This document shows positions 10,874-18,445 of a stretch of DNA of 64,000 bases, in pieces. The stretch's first letter is position 1. Every line of letters starts with the position of its first letter. This DNA comes from Streptomyces longhuiensis (lineage in GTDB: Bacteria; Actinomycetota; Actinomycetes; Streptomycetales; Streptomycetaceae), in NCBI RefSeq assembly GCF_020616555.1, contig NZ_CP085173.1:8820001-8884000 (forward strand), read 5' to 3'. The notes below the pieces were generated by a model. The model was given only the letters and a program-made list of their open reading frames with translations. It searched no databases and was not told the DNA's origin. Position numbers and translations under genes: made by a program.

Positions 10874-11958
10874 CAGTGCTTCCTTCCGCGATGGCCGAGC
10901 TTTCCGACTGCGGGGCGCAGCGGGACGTCGAGCGCGTCGTAGAGGCCCGGGGCTTGGTCCACGAGCCAGTCGATGGCGTTCACCAGCCGGCCGACCGCGG
11001 TGGCGTTGCCGCCGGCCGACCGGTTCTCGCCCTCGTCCGCGGCCTCGACGGTGACCTCGATGCGCGGACGGCCCTCGACGATCACCCGGTGCGCCCCGGT
11101 GCCGTCGGGGGGCGTCGGCCAGTCCGGCGCGCAGGACGGGTGGATGCGGGTGACGTGCTCGATGACGATGAGGGGTTCACCCCCGACGATGCCCTGCACC
11201 TCGAACCGTACGGCGCCCTGGGTGCCGGCCTCGAAGTCGCCCATCGTGCGCGTGCTGACGGTGGTGTCGAGCGGACGGCGGTCCAACGTCTCGCGGATCT
11301 CGTCGAGTTCGACCCCGAGCGCCCGCGCCATCAGGCGTATCTGCCCACCCCACACCATCGTCGGGACGGTGTCCCACAGCATGGGCGGGTCGTAGTCCAT
11401 CGGCTGGCCCATGCCGACCAGGAGCCGTACCGAGTCGGGCTGGTCGTACGTCGAGTAGTCGAAGATCTCCTGGCAGCGGATCGCGTCGACGGTGCTGCCG
11501 AGCCCGCTGACGAGGAGCGGCAGGACGTCGTTGCCCCAGCCCGGGTCGACTCCGGAGGCGAACAGGGTCCCGCCGCCTTCCGCGATCGCGGCCACGACCG
11601 GATCCCGGAATTCCGGTGGCGCGCTGCGGTGGTCGTAGAGCGGATAGAGGGCGGGCGAGACGACGACCGCGCCGGACCGCAGGGCCCGGGCGATGTCGGC
11701 GAGGGCGTCGTCGGGGCGGATGTCGCCGGAGGCGGCGTACACGACGGCCCGGGGCCGGGCGGCCAGCACCGCTTCGATGCCGTCGCTGGCCCGGACGCCC
11801 AACTCATGCTCGAGTCCCGCGAGTTCACCCGCGTCGCGGCCGACCTTCGCGGGGTCGTGGACCAGCACGGCGACGAGCTCCAGCGCCGGGTGGGCCTCGA
11901 CGGCACGGATGGCCGCGCGCCCGACATTTCCGGTACCCCAGACAACGGTCGAAATCAT
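10873..11958 (-). CDS. Dihydrodipicolinate reductase-like NAD(P)-binding protein
   Basis: 361 residues from the ATG at 11958; the longer frame from 12000 adds an unlikely basic leader. The N-terminus STVVWGTGNVGRAAIRAVEAHP is a Rossmann dinucleotide-binding motif. The overall plan follows the family often annotated as dihydrodipicolinate reductase, which includes 2,4-diaminopentanoate dehydrogenase; it is not the lysine-pathway DapB by length (DapB ~250-270 aa). A conserved VDPGWGNDVLPLL block lies mid-protein. It overlaps the AhpD-like gene by one codon junction, indicating co-expression. The substrate is unknown. Confidence 0.75.
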   Translation of the reverse strand: MISTVVWGTGNVGRAAIRAVEAHPALELVAVLVHDPAKVGRDAGELAGLEHELGVRASDGIEAVLAARPRAVVYAASGDIRPDDALADIARALRSGAVVVSPALYPLYDHRSAPPEFRDPVVAAIAEGGGTLFASGVDPGWGNDVLPLLVSGLGSTVDAIRCQEIFDYSTYDQPDSVRLLVGMGQPMDYDPPMLWDTVPTMVWGGQIRLMARALGVELDEIRETLDRRPLDTTVSTRTMGDFEAGTQGAVRFEVQGIVGGEPLIVIEHVTRIHPSCAPDWPTPPDGTGAHRVIVEGRPRIEVTVEAADEGENRSAGGNATAVGRLVNAIDWLVDQAPGLYDALDVPLRPAVGKLGHRGRKH

Positions 11959-12137
11959 GCGCGGAGGGTAGCGCCGGGGCCCGAACCTTCCTAGAGCCAT
12001 GACGAGTCCAGGAGATACGGAAGGACGGCCTACGCTCCGGGTGACCGCCCCGGCCGCCCCACTATGCTCAGCAGTTCGGCCCGGGCGAGGTGTTCCCGGG
12101 CCTGATTGCTGAGTTGTACGGGGATCACGGAGGAAAC

Positions 12138-12590
12138 GTGCGCAGGACGGTAACCGGTATTGCTCTGGTCGCGGCGACAGCCGCTCTGCTGGCCGGGTGC
12201 GGCAGCGGCGGGGGAGACGGCAAGGACGCCGGGGCGAAGCAGGACACGTCGAAGGCGCCCTCGCCCGCCGCCTCGAAGCCGGCCGGGGGTCAGGAGGTGA
12301 CCCGCGAAGTGACCTTCGAGGTGCGGGGCCAGGGCAGTACGCAGGTCTTGTGGACGGCAGGCGACAGCAAGACGGAGCAGGTGAACCTGCCCTGGACGAA
12401 GACGACCCGACTGACCGTCAAGGGCGCCGAACTGAAGGTCGGCAGCCTGGTGTCGGTCGTCCCCGGCTCGGTGACCGGCTCGGACGGACAGCTCGAACCG
12501 GCCTCCTGCGTCATCAAGGTCGACGGCAAGCAGGTCGCGGACAACAAGGACGGCAAGTCGATCGCGGGCTGCAAGTACCTCGTCAAGTGA
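12138..12590 (+). CDS. Lipoprotein with MmpS-like domain
   Basis: 150 residues from the GTG at 12138, preceded by GGAGGA at 12130-12135. The N-terminus RRTVTGIALVAATAALLAGC is a lipoprotein signal with an LLAGC lipobox; a Ser/Ala/Pro/Lys-rich linker follows. The C-terminal ~95 residues (VTFEVRGQG, LPWTKTTRLTVKGA, CVIKVDGKQVADN) resemble the small beta-sandwich of MmpS-type transport accessory proteins, with two Cys that may pair. It would be anchored on the outer face of the membrane. No MmpL is adjacent; the MMPL gene at 18446 is 6 kb away and a link is speculative. Confidence 0.8.
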   Translation: MRRTVTGIALVAATAALLAGCGSGGGDGKDAGAKQDTSKAPSPAASKPAGGQEVTREVTFEVRGQGSTQVLWTAGDSKTEQVNLPWTKTTRLTVKGAELKVGSLVSVVPGSVTGSDGQLEPASCVIKVDGKQVADNKDGKSIAGCKYLVK

Positions 12591-12615
12591 CCGCCGTCAG
12601 GTGGCCGACGGAGTG

Positions 12616-12921
12616 CTATGCCACGGCTTTCGACGTTCCCTTGAGCTCGATCTCGACGAACGCCAGCCACGTGCCGCCCGTGTTGACGACGTCGTGCTCG
12701 CCGCCCGCCGGGCGCGCGTAGGACTCGCCCGCGCGCAGCTGTGACTCGGTCACCGTGCCGTCGGGGGCGAACGCGCTGATCCGGCCGTCCACCACGGGCA
12801 CGACCACGTAGTCGTGCTCGTGGACGTGGCGGCCGGTACGCGTGTCGGGCTCGAAGTCCCAGCGGGTCACCCGTACCTGCTCGTCCTCGTGCTGCACGCT
12901 CGGCTTCGCGGTCGTCGTCAT
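12616..12921 (-). CDS. Small cupin-domain protein
   Basis: 101 residues forming a single cupin barrel. The first metal motif is readable as GRHVHEHDYVVVPVVDGRI and the second as GEHDVVNTGGTWLAFVEIEL. Single-domain cupins of this size bind a metal and may act as dioxygenases, isomerases or ligand sensors. It converges on the lipoprotein gene with a 25-bp gap. Nothing in the neighbourhood fixes its substrate. Confidence 0.85.
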   Translation of the reverse strand: MTTTAKPSVQHEDEQVRVTRWDFEPDTRTGRHVHEHDYVVVPVVDGRISAFAPDGTVTESQLRAGESYARPAGGEHDVVNTGGTWLAFVEIELKGTSKAVA

Positions 12922-13068
12922 CGAACCTCTCCCTGCTGTCGATCACGGGGCGTCGGCTCCAACGCCCACGTCAGAGGCCTGATCGGCATCCGACGTCAGT
13001 GGAACACAGGACCCGGGGGCGTACGAAACCGTGTGGAGGCGCGCGGCTGCGACGGTCATGATGACCGC

Positions 13069-13638
13069 ATGATCAATCGCGTAGAGGCCCTGATCGTGGT
13101 GGACGTCCAGTCGGCGTTCGTCTCCGGCGAAGGGGCCGTTCCCGATGCGGTACGTCTTGTGGAGCGGACGACGGACCTGATCGCGCGGGCCCGTAGCGGC
13201 GGGGCCCTCGTCGTGCACCTCCAGAACGACGGGCCGCCCGGGGCGGAGGACGAGCCGCACACGCCGGGCTGGCAACTCCACCACCCGGTCGAGCCGGGCC
13301 CGACGGAGGTCGTGATCCGCAAGCCCCGGGACGACGGCTTCGACGGGACAGCGCTGGGCGACCTGCTCGTGGGCGCGGGGGTCGAGGCGCTCGTCGTCTG
13401 CGGTGTGATGTCCGAGATGTGCGTCCAGGCGACGGCGCGCACCGCTCTCGCGCGGGGCTATCGGGTGGTCCTGCCGTACGACGCCCACGCGACCCAGAAC
13501 GTCCCGGCGGCCCCCGGCATCAGCGAGGAGGTCCCGGCCGCCGCCGTCTCCAGGGTCGCGGCCTGGGCGCTCGGCAGCGACGCGGACACGACCACGCACT
13601 CGGCGGACGTGTCGTTCACGGCCCCGGGGCCGGCCTGA
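13069..13638 (+). CDS. Isochorismatase-family cysteine hydrolase
   Basis: 189 residues. The catalytic triad of the family is visible: Asp in ALIVVDVQSAF (residue ~10), Lys in VVIRKPRDDGFDGT (~85) and Cys in GVMSEMCVQATARTAL (~118), preceded by the usual cis-peptide VCGV. Family members hydrolyse isochorismate, nicotinamide, N-carbamoyl compounds or similar amides. The ATG at 13069 fits the domain start; an upstream extension has no homology. The gene stands alone between divergent and convergent neighbours, so the substrate is open. Confidence 0.88.
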   Translation: MINRVEALIVVDVQSAFVSGEGAVPDAVRLVERTTDLIARARSGGALVVHLQNDGPPGAEDEPHTPGWQLHHPVEPGPTEVVIRKPRDDGFDGTALGDLLVGAGVEALVVCGVMSEMCVQATARTALARGYRVVLPYDAHATQNVPAAPGISEEVPAAAVSRVAAWALGSDADTTTHSADVSFTAPGPA

Positions 13639-13668
13639 TCCGGCGCTCCTGCGTCGAGGGGGAACCCG

Positions 13669-14019
13669 TCAGCCCAGCAACTCGGACCAGTTCGAGGGGA
13701 CTCGGCCCGCCGGGCCGGGGGTCGACTGTGTCTCGGGATGACTGCCGGGGGGAGCGAGGTCCGGGCCCGTCTCGATGAGCGAGGACGTGTTGTAGTCCCA
13801 GAACCAGCTCTCGCCCGGCTCGAAGCTCTGGATCACCGGGTGGCCGCTGGTCCTGGCGTGATCCGTCGCGTGCTTGCCCATCGAGTCGTCGCAGCAGCCG
13901 ATGTGGCCGCACTGCGCACAGCGCCGCAGGTGGAACCACCAGCCGCCGGCCGCGTCGCACTCGGAGCATCCGGTGCCGCTCGGCGGTACCGAGGGATCGA
14001 TGCCGTTCAGGGTGCTCAT
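13669..14019 (-). CDS. UBP-type (ZnF-UBP) zinc-finger protein
   Basis: 116 residues. Cys and His residues are arranged as in the ubiquitin-specific-protease zinc finger: SGTGCSECDAAGGWWFHLRR, then CAQCGHIGCCDDSMGKHATDHARTSGH, with WFWDY later. In eukaryotes this fold binds the C-terminal Gly-Gly of ubiquitin; the bacterial role is not known. The start ATG (14017-14019) overlaps the TGA of the upstream kinase gene (14016-14018), so it is translationally coupled as the third gene of the module. The tail is Pro/Ser-rich and ends NWSELLG. Family assignment is firm; function is not. Confidence 0.88.
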   Translation of the reverse strand: MSTLNGIDPSVPPSGTGCSECDAAGGWWFHLRRCAQCGHIGCCDDSMGKHATDHARTSGHPVIQSFEPGESWFWDYNTSSLIETGPDLAPPGSHPETQSTPGPAGRVPSNWSELLG

Positions 14020-15491
14020 GAAGGCTCCTGTGGGGGGTCGGATGCGGGATCCGGGTCGGAGTTCGTGGACGTGAGGGGGAGATGTACCTGGAAGCGGGTG
14101 TCTCCGGGCTCTGACTGCACTTCGAGTTGGCCGTGGTGCTTGTTGACGACGATGCGCCACGAGATGTCGAGGCCGAGCCCGGTTCCCTCGCCCACCGGTT
14201 TGGTGGTGAAGAACGGGTCGAAGATGCGGCCACGGATGTCGGCGGGGATCCCCGGCCCGGTGTCGCGGAACTCCACGAGCAGATGGTCACGGTCGAGGGC
14301 GGTGCGCACCGTCAACGTGCCCTCGCCGCCCGCCCCGTTCATCGCCGACACCGCGTTGTCGATGAGGTTCGTCCACACCTGGTTGAGCTCTCCGGGGTAG
14401 GCGGGGACCTCGGGCAGGGTGCGGTCGTAGTCCTTGACGACCTTGATGCCGTTGCCGAACTTGCCGGAGAGCATCATCAGCGTGCTGTCGAGCAGCTCGT
14501 GCACGTCGGCGAACCGGGAAGGGGCCCGGTCGATCTGGGAGTACTGCTTGGCCGCGTCCACGAGGTGGGAGATCCGCGCGGTGGAGTCCTCGATCTCGTT
14601 CATGAGGAGCTCGGTCTCGACCGTGTAGTTCAGCCACCGCACGGCGCCTTCGAGGGTCTCCTCGCCGACGGCCGAGGCGACCTGGTCGAGCCAGTCGGCA
14701 TCGAGGCCGGCCTGGACGAAGTTCGGCGCCAGCTGCCAGCCGGCGGTGATCCCGTGGTCGTCCAGCCAGTCCGTGAGGGCGTCCTCGCGGTCGGAGGTCT
14801 CCAGCGGGGTCAGTACAGGAGCCTTGGACACCTGCTCGGCCGTCCGCTCCTGGAGTTCGATGAGCGTCTCCAGTGTGGCCCGCCGGTACGGGCCCGCGGC
14901 GATCGCGCCCAGTTTGTGGCGCATGCCCGCGACCCGCTCCCGCAGCGACGACGTGGCCCGCGCCGCCGCGGCGGCCGGATTGTTGAGCTCGTGGGTGAGC
15001 CCGGCCGACAGCGAGCCGAGCGCGAGGAGCCGCTCCCGCTGCCCGATCCTCTGCTGGATGCTCTGGACGCCGAAGAAGAGCCCTTCCAGCAGGTGGACGG
15101 CCATGGGGAACCACTCCCGCATGACGGCCGCGAAGGTGTCGGCCGGCAGGACGAAGAACCGCGAAGGCTCCGTGACCCGCATCGAGCTGTTGTACGTCTG
15201 CGGGGCGCGATCGCCGAGATAGGACTGGAAGGCGCCCGAGTACACACCGCGGCTGGAACTCCGGTTCACCTCGACGTCGTCGGCGCCGACGCGGCGCGAC
15301 AGAACGAGCTCGCCCTCAAGGAGCACGTAGAAGCAGGTCGCCGGGTCACTCTCCGCGTATACGGGCCCGGCGTCGAAGGCCTCCACGTGCCCCTCGCGGC
15401 ACAGCCGGTCGAGCTGGTCCGCGTCGAGCTTCTCGAACAGGAACAGCGAGCCCAGTTCCTGGCGGCTGCACGGAACCCGCCGCCCGTTCAC
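14016..15491 (-). CDS. Histidine kinase with N-terminal cyclic-nucleotide-binding-type domain
   Basis: 491 residues from a GTG whose last bases overlap the stop of the upstream gene (GTGA at 15488-15491). The reading frame is open much further upstream inside the flavoprotein gene, but that part has no homology. Residues ~10-150 form a cNMP-binding/CAP_ED domain (LFLFEKLDADQLDRLC, CFYVLLEGELVLSRR). There is no membrane segment, so the protein is cytosolic. The H-box is SLSAGLTHELNNPAAAA, the N-box LNQVWTNLIDNAVSAM, the G1 box DTGPGIP and the G2 box EGTGLGLD. It sits between a receiver-flavoprotein gene and a UBP zinc-finger gene, so the receiver of the neighbour is its likely phosphoacceptor. 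Confidence 0.92.
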   Translation of the reverse strand: MNGRRVPCSRQELGSLFLFEKLDADQLDRLCREGHVEAFDAGPVYAESDPATCFYVLLEGELVLSRRVGADDVEVNRSSSRGVYSGAFQSYLGDRAPQTYNSSMRVTEPSRFFVLPADTFAAVMREWFPMAVHLLEGLFFGVQSIQQRIGQRERLLALGSLSAGLTHELNNPAAAAARATSSLRERVAGMRHKLGAIAAGPYRRATLETLIELQERTAEQVSKAPVLTPLETSDREDALTDWLDDHGITAGWQLAPNFVQAGLDADWLDQVASAVGEETLEGAVRWLNYTVETELLMNEIEDSTARISHLVDAAKQYSQIDRAPSRFADVHELLDSTLMMLSGKFGNGIKVVKDYDRTLPEVPAYPGELNQVWTNLIDNAVSAMNGAGGEGTLTVRTALDRDHLLVEFRDTGPGIPADIRGRIFDPFFTTKPVGEGTGLGLDISWRIVVNKHHGQLEVQSEPGDTRFQVHLPLTSTNSDPDPASDPPQEPS

Positions 15492-17164
15492 GACTGCTCC
15501 AGATACCGGTGTACGAGCATGACGGCCATGGCTCCCTCTCCGACGGCGGAGGCGACGCGCTTGGCGGACTCGGAGCGCGCGTCCCCGGCCACGAACACAC
15601 CGGGCACATTGGTCTCCAGGTGGTACGGCGGCCGGTCGAGGTCCCAGTCCGCGGGGGGCCGTCCGTCCGGGGTGAGGTCGGGACCGGCCATGATGAACCC
15701 CCGCCCGTCCCGCAGCACCGTCCCCTCCAGCCAGCCGGTCAGCGGCGCGGCCCCGATGAACACGAACAGCCACTGCGCATCCACGAGTTCGGTGTGCCCG
15801 CTCGCCACGTCGCGCAGGGTCAGCTGCTCCAGATGATCGGATCCGTGCGCGGCGTCGAGGACGGTGCCGGTGCGTACGGAGACGTTGGGCGCGTCCTCGA
15901 TCTGCTGGACGAGGTAGTGCGACATGGAGGCGGACAGCGACGGGCCCCGTACGAGGAGCGTGACGGACTTGGCGCCCCTCGCCAGATACATGGCGGCCTG
16001 TCCCGCCGAGTTCGCGCCGCCGACGATGTACACGTCGTGCCCCTGGCAGGCGCTCGCCTCGGTCAGCGCGGAACCGTAGAAGACCCCGCATCCCGTGAGT
16101 CCCGCGAGGCCGGGGGCGTCGAGCTGGCGGTACGACACTCCGGTCGCGAGGATCACACTGTGCGCGGAGACGGCGGAGCCGTCGGAGAACAGCACGGTGC
16201 GCGCGGGCCCGTTCACCTCCAGGCCCGTCACCTCACGTGCGGTGAGGATCTCGGCGCCGAACCGCATGGCCTGGCGCCGGGCGCGTTCGGTGAGCTGGGA
16301 CCCGGACACGCCGTCCGGGAAGCCGAGGTAGTTCTCGATCCGCGAGCTCTGGCCCGCCTGTCCGCCGGTCGCCGAGCGTTCCACGAGCACGGTCCGCAGG
16401 CCCTCGGACGCCCCGTAGACGGCGGCGCCGAGCCCCGCGGGGCCGCCGCCGACGACGACCAGGTCGTAGAAGTCGGCCGTCGGCGTCGTCGCCAGGCCCA
16501 CCCGCGCGGCCAGCTCGGCGTCCTCGGGTTCGACGAGCGCCGTGCCGTCCGGGGTGATCACGAGCGGGAGCCGCGAGCCGTCCTGCCCGGCGGCGGCCAG
16601 CAGACAGCGGGCTTCCGGATCCTCGGACGAGTACCACCGGTACGGCACCTGGTTGCGGGCGAGGAACTCCCGTACGTCCGACGACCGCGCCGACCACCGG
16701 TGCCCGACGACCTTCGTGGTCGCCACGGGCTTGCGGTCGCTGGCCCGCCACGTCTCCAGCAGGTCCTCCACGACGGGGTAGAGCTTCTCCTCCGGCGGGT
16801 CCCACGGCTTGAGGAGGTAGTGGTCGAGGTCGACGACGTTGATCGCGTCGATGGCGGCGCTCGTGTCCGCGTACGCGGTCAGCAGGACCCGGCGCGCGCC
16901 CGGATAGATGTCGATGGCCAGCTCGAGGAACTCGATGCCGTTCATCTCCGGCATCCGGTAGTCGGCCAGGATCACCGCCACCAGGTCGCCGCGCAGCTTG
17001 AGCTCGCGCAGCGCGTCCAGGGCGGACTCCCCGGACTCCGCGCGGACGATGCGGTACGACTCCCCGAAGCGTCGCCGCAGGTCACGGGCGACGGCGCGGG
17101 AGACCCCCGGGTCGTCGTCCACGGTCAGGATGACGGTGCGCGCTGGGCCTGCGGCCTGTGCCAT
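15488..17164 (-). CDS. Fused response-regulator receiver / thioredoxin-reductase-like flavoprotein
   Basis: 558 residues. Residues ~10-130 are a receiver domain (LTVDDDPGVSRAV, phosphoacceptor Asp in ILADYRMPEMNG, Thr/Ala in LLTAYAD, Lys in HYLLKPWD). A short thioredoxin/glutaredoxin-like linker follows (~150-225), then a pyridine-nucleotide-disulfide oxidoreductase domain with the FAD motif VVVGGGPAGLGAAVYGASEG, a second dinucleotide motif IVGGANSAGQAAMYLARGA and the C-terminal GVFVAGDAR. At the place where thioredoxin reductases carry CxxC this protein reads GCGVFYGSALTEA, so the usual redox disulfide is missing. It is the first gene of a coupled three-gene set with the kinase and UBP zinc-finger genes. 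It is cytosolic and probably FAD- and NAD(P)H-binding. Confidence 0.92.
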   Translation of the reverse strand: MAQAAGPARTVILTVDDDPGVSRAVARDLRRRFGESYRIVRAESGESALDALRELKLRGDLVAVILADYRMPEMNGIEFLELAIDIYPGARRVLLTAYADTSAAIDAINVVDLDHYLLKPWDPPEEKLYPVVEDLLETWRASDRKPVATTKVVGHRWSARSSDVREFLARNQVPYRWYSSEDPEARCLLAAAGQDGSRLPLVITPDGTALVEPEDAELAARVGLATTPTADFYDLVVVGGGPAGLGAAVYGASEGLRTVLVERSATGGQAGQSSRIENYLGFPDGVSGSQLTERARRQAMRFGAEILTAREVTGLEVNGPARTVLFSDGSAVSAHSVILATGVSYRQLDAPGLAGLTGCGVFYGSALTEASACQGHDVYIVGGANSAGQAAMYLARGAKSVTLLVRGPSLSASMSHYLVQQIEDAPNVSVRTGTVLDAAHGSDHLEQLTLRDVASGHTELVDAQWLFVFIGAAPLTGWLEGTVLRDGRGFIMAGPDLTPDGRPPADWDLDRPPYHLETNVPGVFVAGDARSESAKRVASAVGEGAMAVMLVHRYLEQS

Positions 17165-17312
17165 GCGTCTTCCACCCCGAACTCATCGGCGTCTCGCCCC
17201 GGCGCCGGTCCCCGCGGACGTGCGCGCGGGAACGGCCGGAGAACCCCATCGTAAGTTCGATCGCCCCGGTTCGCGCTGGAACGCCCGCGGGGTGCGTGAC
17301 CGCGGGGATGTG

Positions 17313-18287
17313 TCAGGCCGGGAGGCGTGTGCCCCGCGCGAGGTCGTCGGGGTCCGTGTTCGCGCCGCACAGGATCACGGCGACCCGCTCGCCGGGTGCG
17401 GGCGCGTAGACGCCTGAGGTCACCGCCGCGAGCGCCGTGGCCGCCGCGTGCTCCACCGCGAGCCGCCGGTCGTCCCACAGGGCCTGACGTGCGGAGACGA
17501 TCGCCTCGTCGGTCACGAGAACGGACCGTACGTGGTTCTTGCCCGCCCATGCGAGTGCCATCTCGGAGGTGCGGCGTGCGCCGAGGGAGTCCGCCGCGAC
17601 GGAGTCGACCGGGACATCGACGACCGTGCCCGCCTCCAGCGCGGAGTGCAGGGCGCAGCAGTGCTCCGGCTCCACGGCCACGACGCGCACGCCGTGCTCA
17701 CGCGCCGACGCGGCGATGCCCGTGAACAGTCCGCCGCCGCCCACCGCGACCAGGACGGTGTCGACGCCGGGCTGCGCCTGAACGAGCTCCTCCATGACCG
17801 TGCCGGCACCGGCCGCGATCAACGGGTGGTCGTACGCGTGGGACTCCAGGGCGCCGCTGTCGGCCGCGTATTTCTGCGAGGCCGCCAGCGCCTCCGCGTA
17901 CTCCGAGCCGACCTGCCGGACCGTGGCGCCCAGCCGCCGGAGTTTGTCGACCTTCACCGCGGGCGCCGTCTCGGGGACGAAGACGGTGGCCCGGACCGAG
18001 TGCCGGGCCGCGGCCCAGGCGCAGGCGAGCCCGGCGTTGCCCCCGGAAGCGATGACGACGCCCGCGTCCGGCATCAGGCCCGCCTCGAGGTGACTGCGCA
18101 CGAAGTTGAAGCCGCCACGGGCCTTGAACGAGCCGGTGTGCTGCATGAACTCCAGCGCAAGCCACCCTTCGGCCGCACCGAAGGCACCGTCGAACGCCCC
18201 GTCGCCCAGCGGGGCCACCACCAGCGGGCGTGTGTGCCCCGCGATGCGGTCGGCCGCGGCCCGTACGTCGTTGAAGGCAATGGTCAC
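17313..18287 (-). CDS. Serine/threonine dehydratase (PLP-dependent, fold type II)
   Basis: 324 residues from the GTG at 18287, which has GAGGAGAAG just upstream; the longer frame from 18497 adds a non-homologous leader. The PLP Lys is in HTGSFKARGGFNFV. The substrate loop ASGGNAGLACAWAA and the glycine-rich phosphate loop VAVGGGGLFTGIA are in the expected order. Enzymes of this type deaminate L-Thr or L-Ser to 2-oxo acids. There is no C-terminal regulatory ACT domain, so it is of the catabolic or short type. It diverges from the MMPL gene. Confidence 0.88.
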   Translation of the reverse strand: MTIAFNDVRAAADRIAGHTRPLVVAPLGDGAFDGAFGAAEGWLALEFMQHTGSFKARGGFNFVRSHLEAGLMPDAGVVIASGGNAGLACAWAAARHSVRATVFVPETAPAVKVDKLRRLGATVRQVGSEYAEALAASQKYAADSGALESHAYDHPLIAAGAGTVMEELVQAQPGVDTVLVAVGGGGLFTGIAASAREHGVRVVAVEPEHCCALHSALEAGTVVDVPVDSVAADSLGARRTSEMALAWAGKNHVRSVLVTDEAIVSARQALWDDRRLAVEHAAATALAAVTSGVYAPAPGERVAVILCGANTDPDDLARGTRLPA

Positions 18288-18362
18288 GAGCTTCTCCTCG
18301 GGTGAGCGGGTGGTGACGACCCTACGAGAAGGGGCCGGCGCCCCGGCCGTCACCCGTTCCCC

Positions 18363-18382
18363 CGCACCGGCGTGCCGGTGCG
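18363..18382. promoter_or_regulatory. Inverted repeat upstream of MMPL gene
   Basis: Two perfect 9-bp arms, CGCACCGGC and GCCGGTGCG, separated by GT, lie 63 bp before the MMPL ATG in the divergent region. The spacing and symmetry fit a dimeric regulator site; a small RNA hairpin is also possible. Confidence 0.4.
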
Positions 18383-18445
18383 AACGGACCGGCTTTGAAT
18401 GGGACGCCCCAGGTGCCCTTCCCCCGGAGAGGGCGTGGTGCTCCC

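Noticed and set aside
14016..16091. Kinase frame extended 600 bp upstream
   Set aside because: The extra part overlaps the flavoprotein gene and has no homology; the GTG at 15491 with a GTGA overlap is better.
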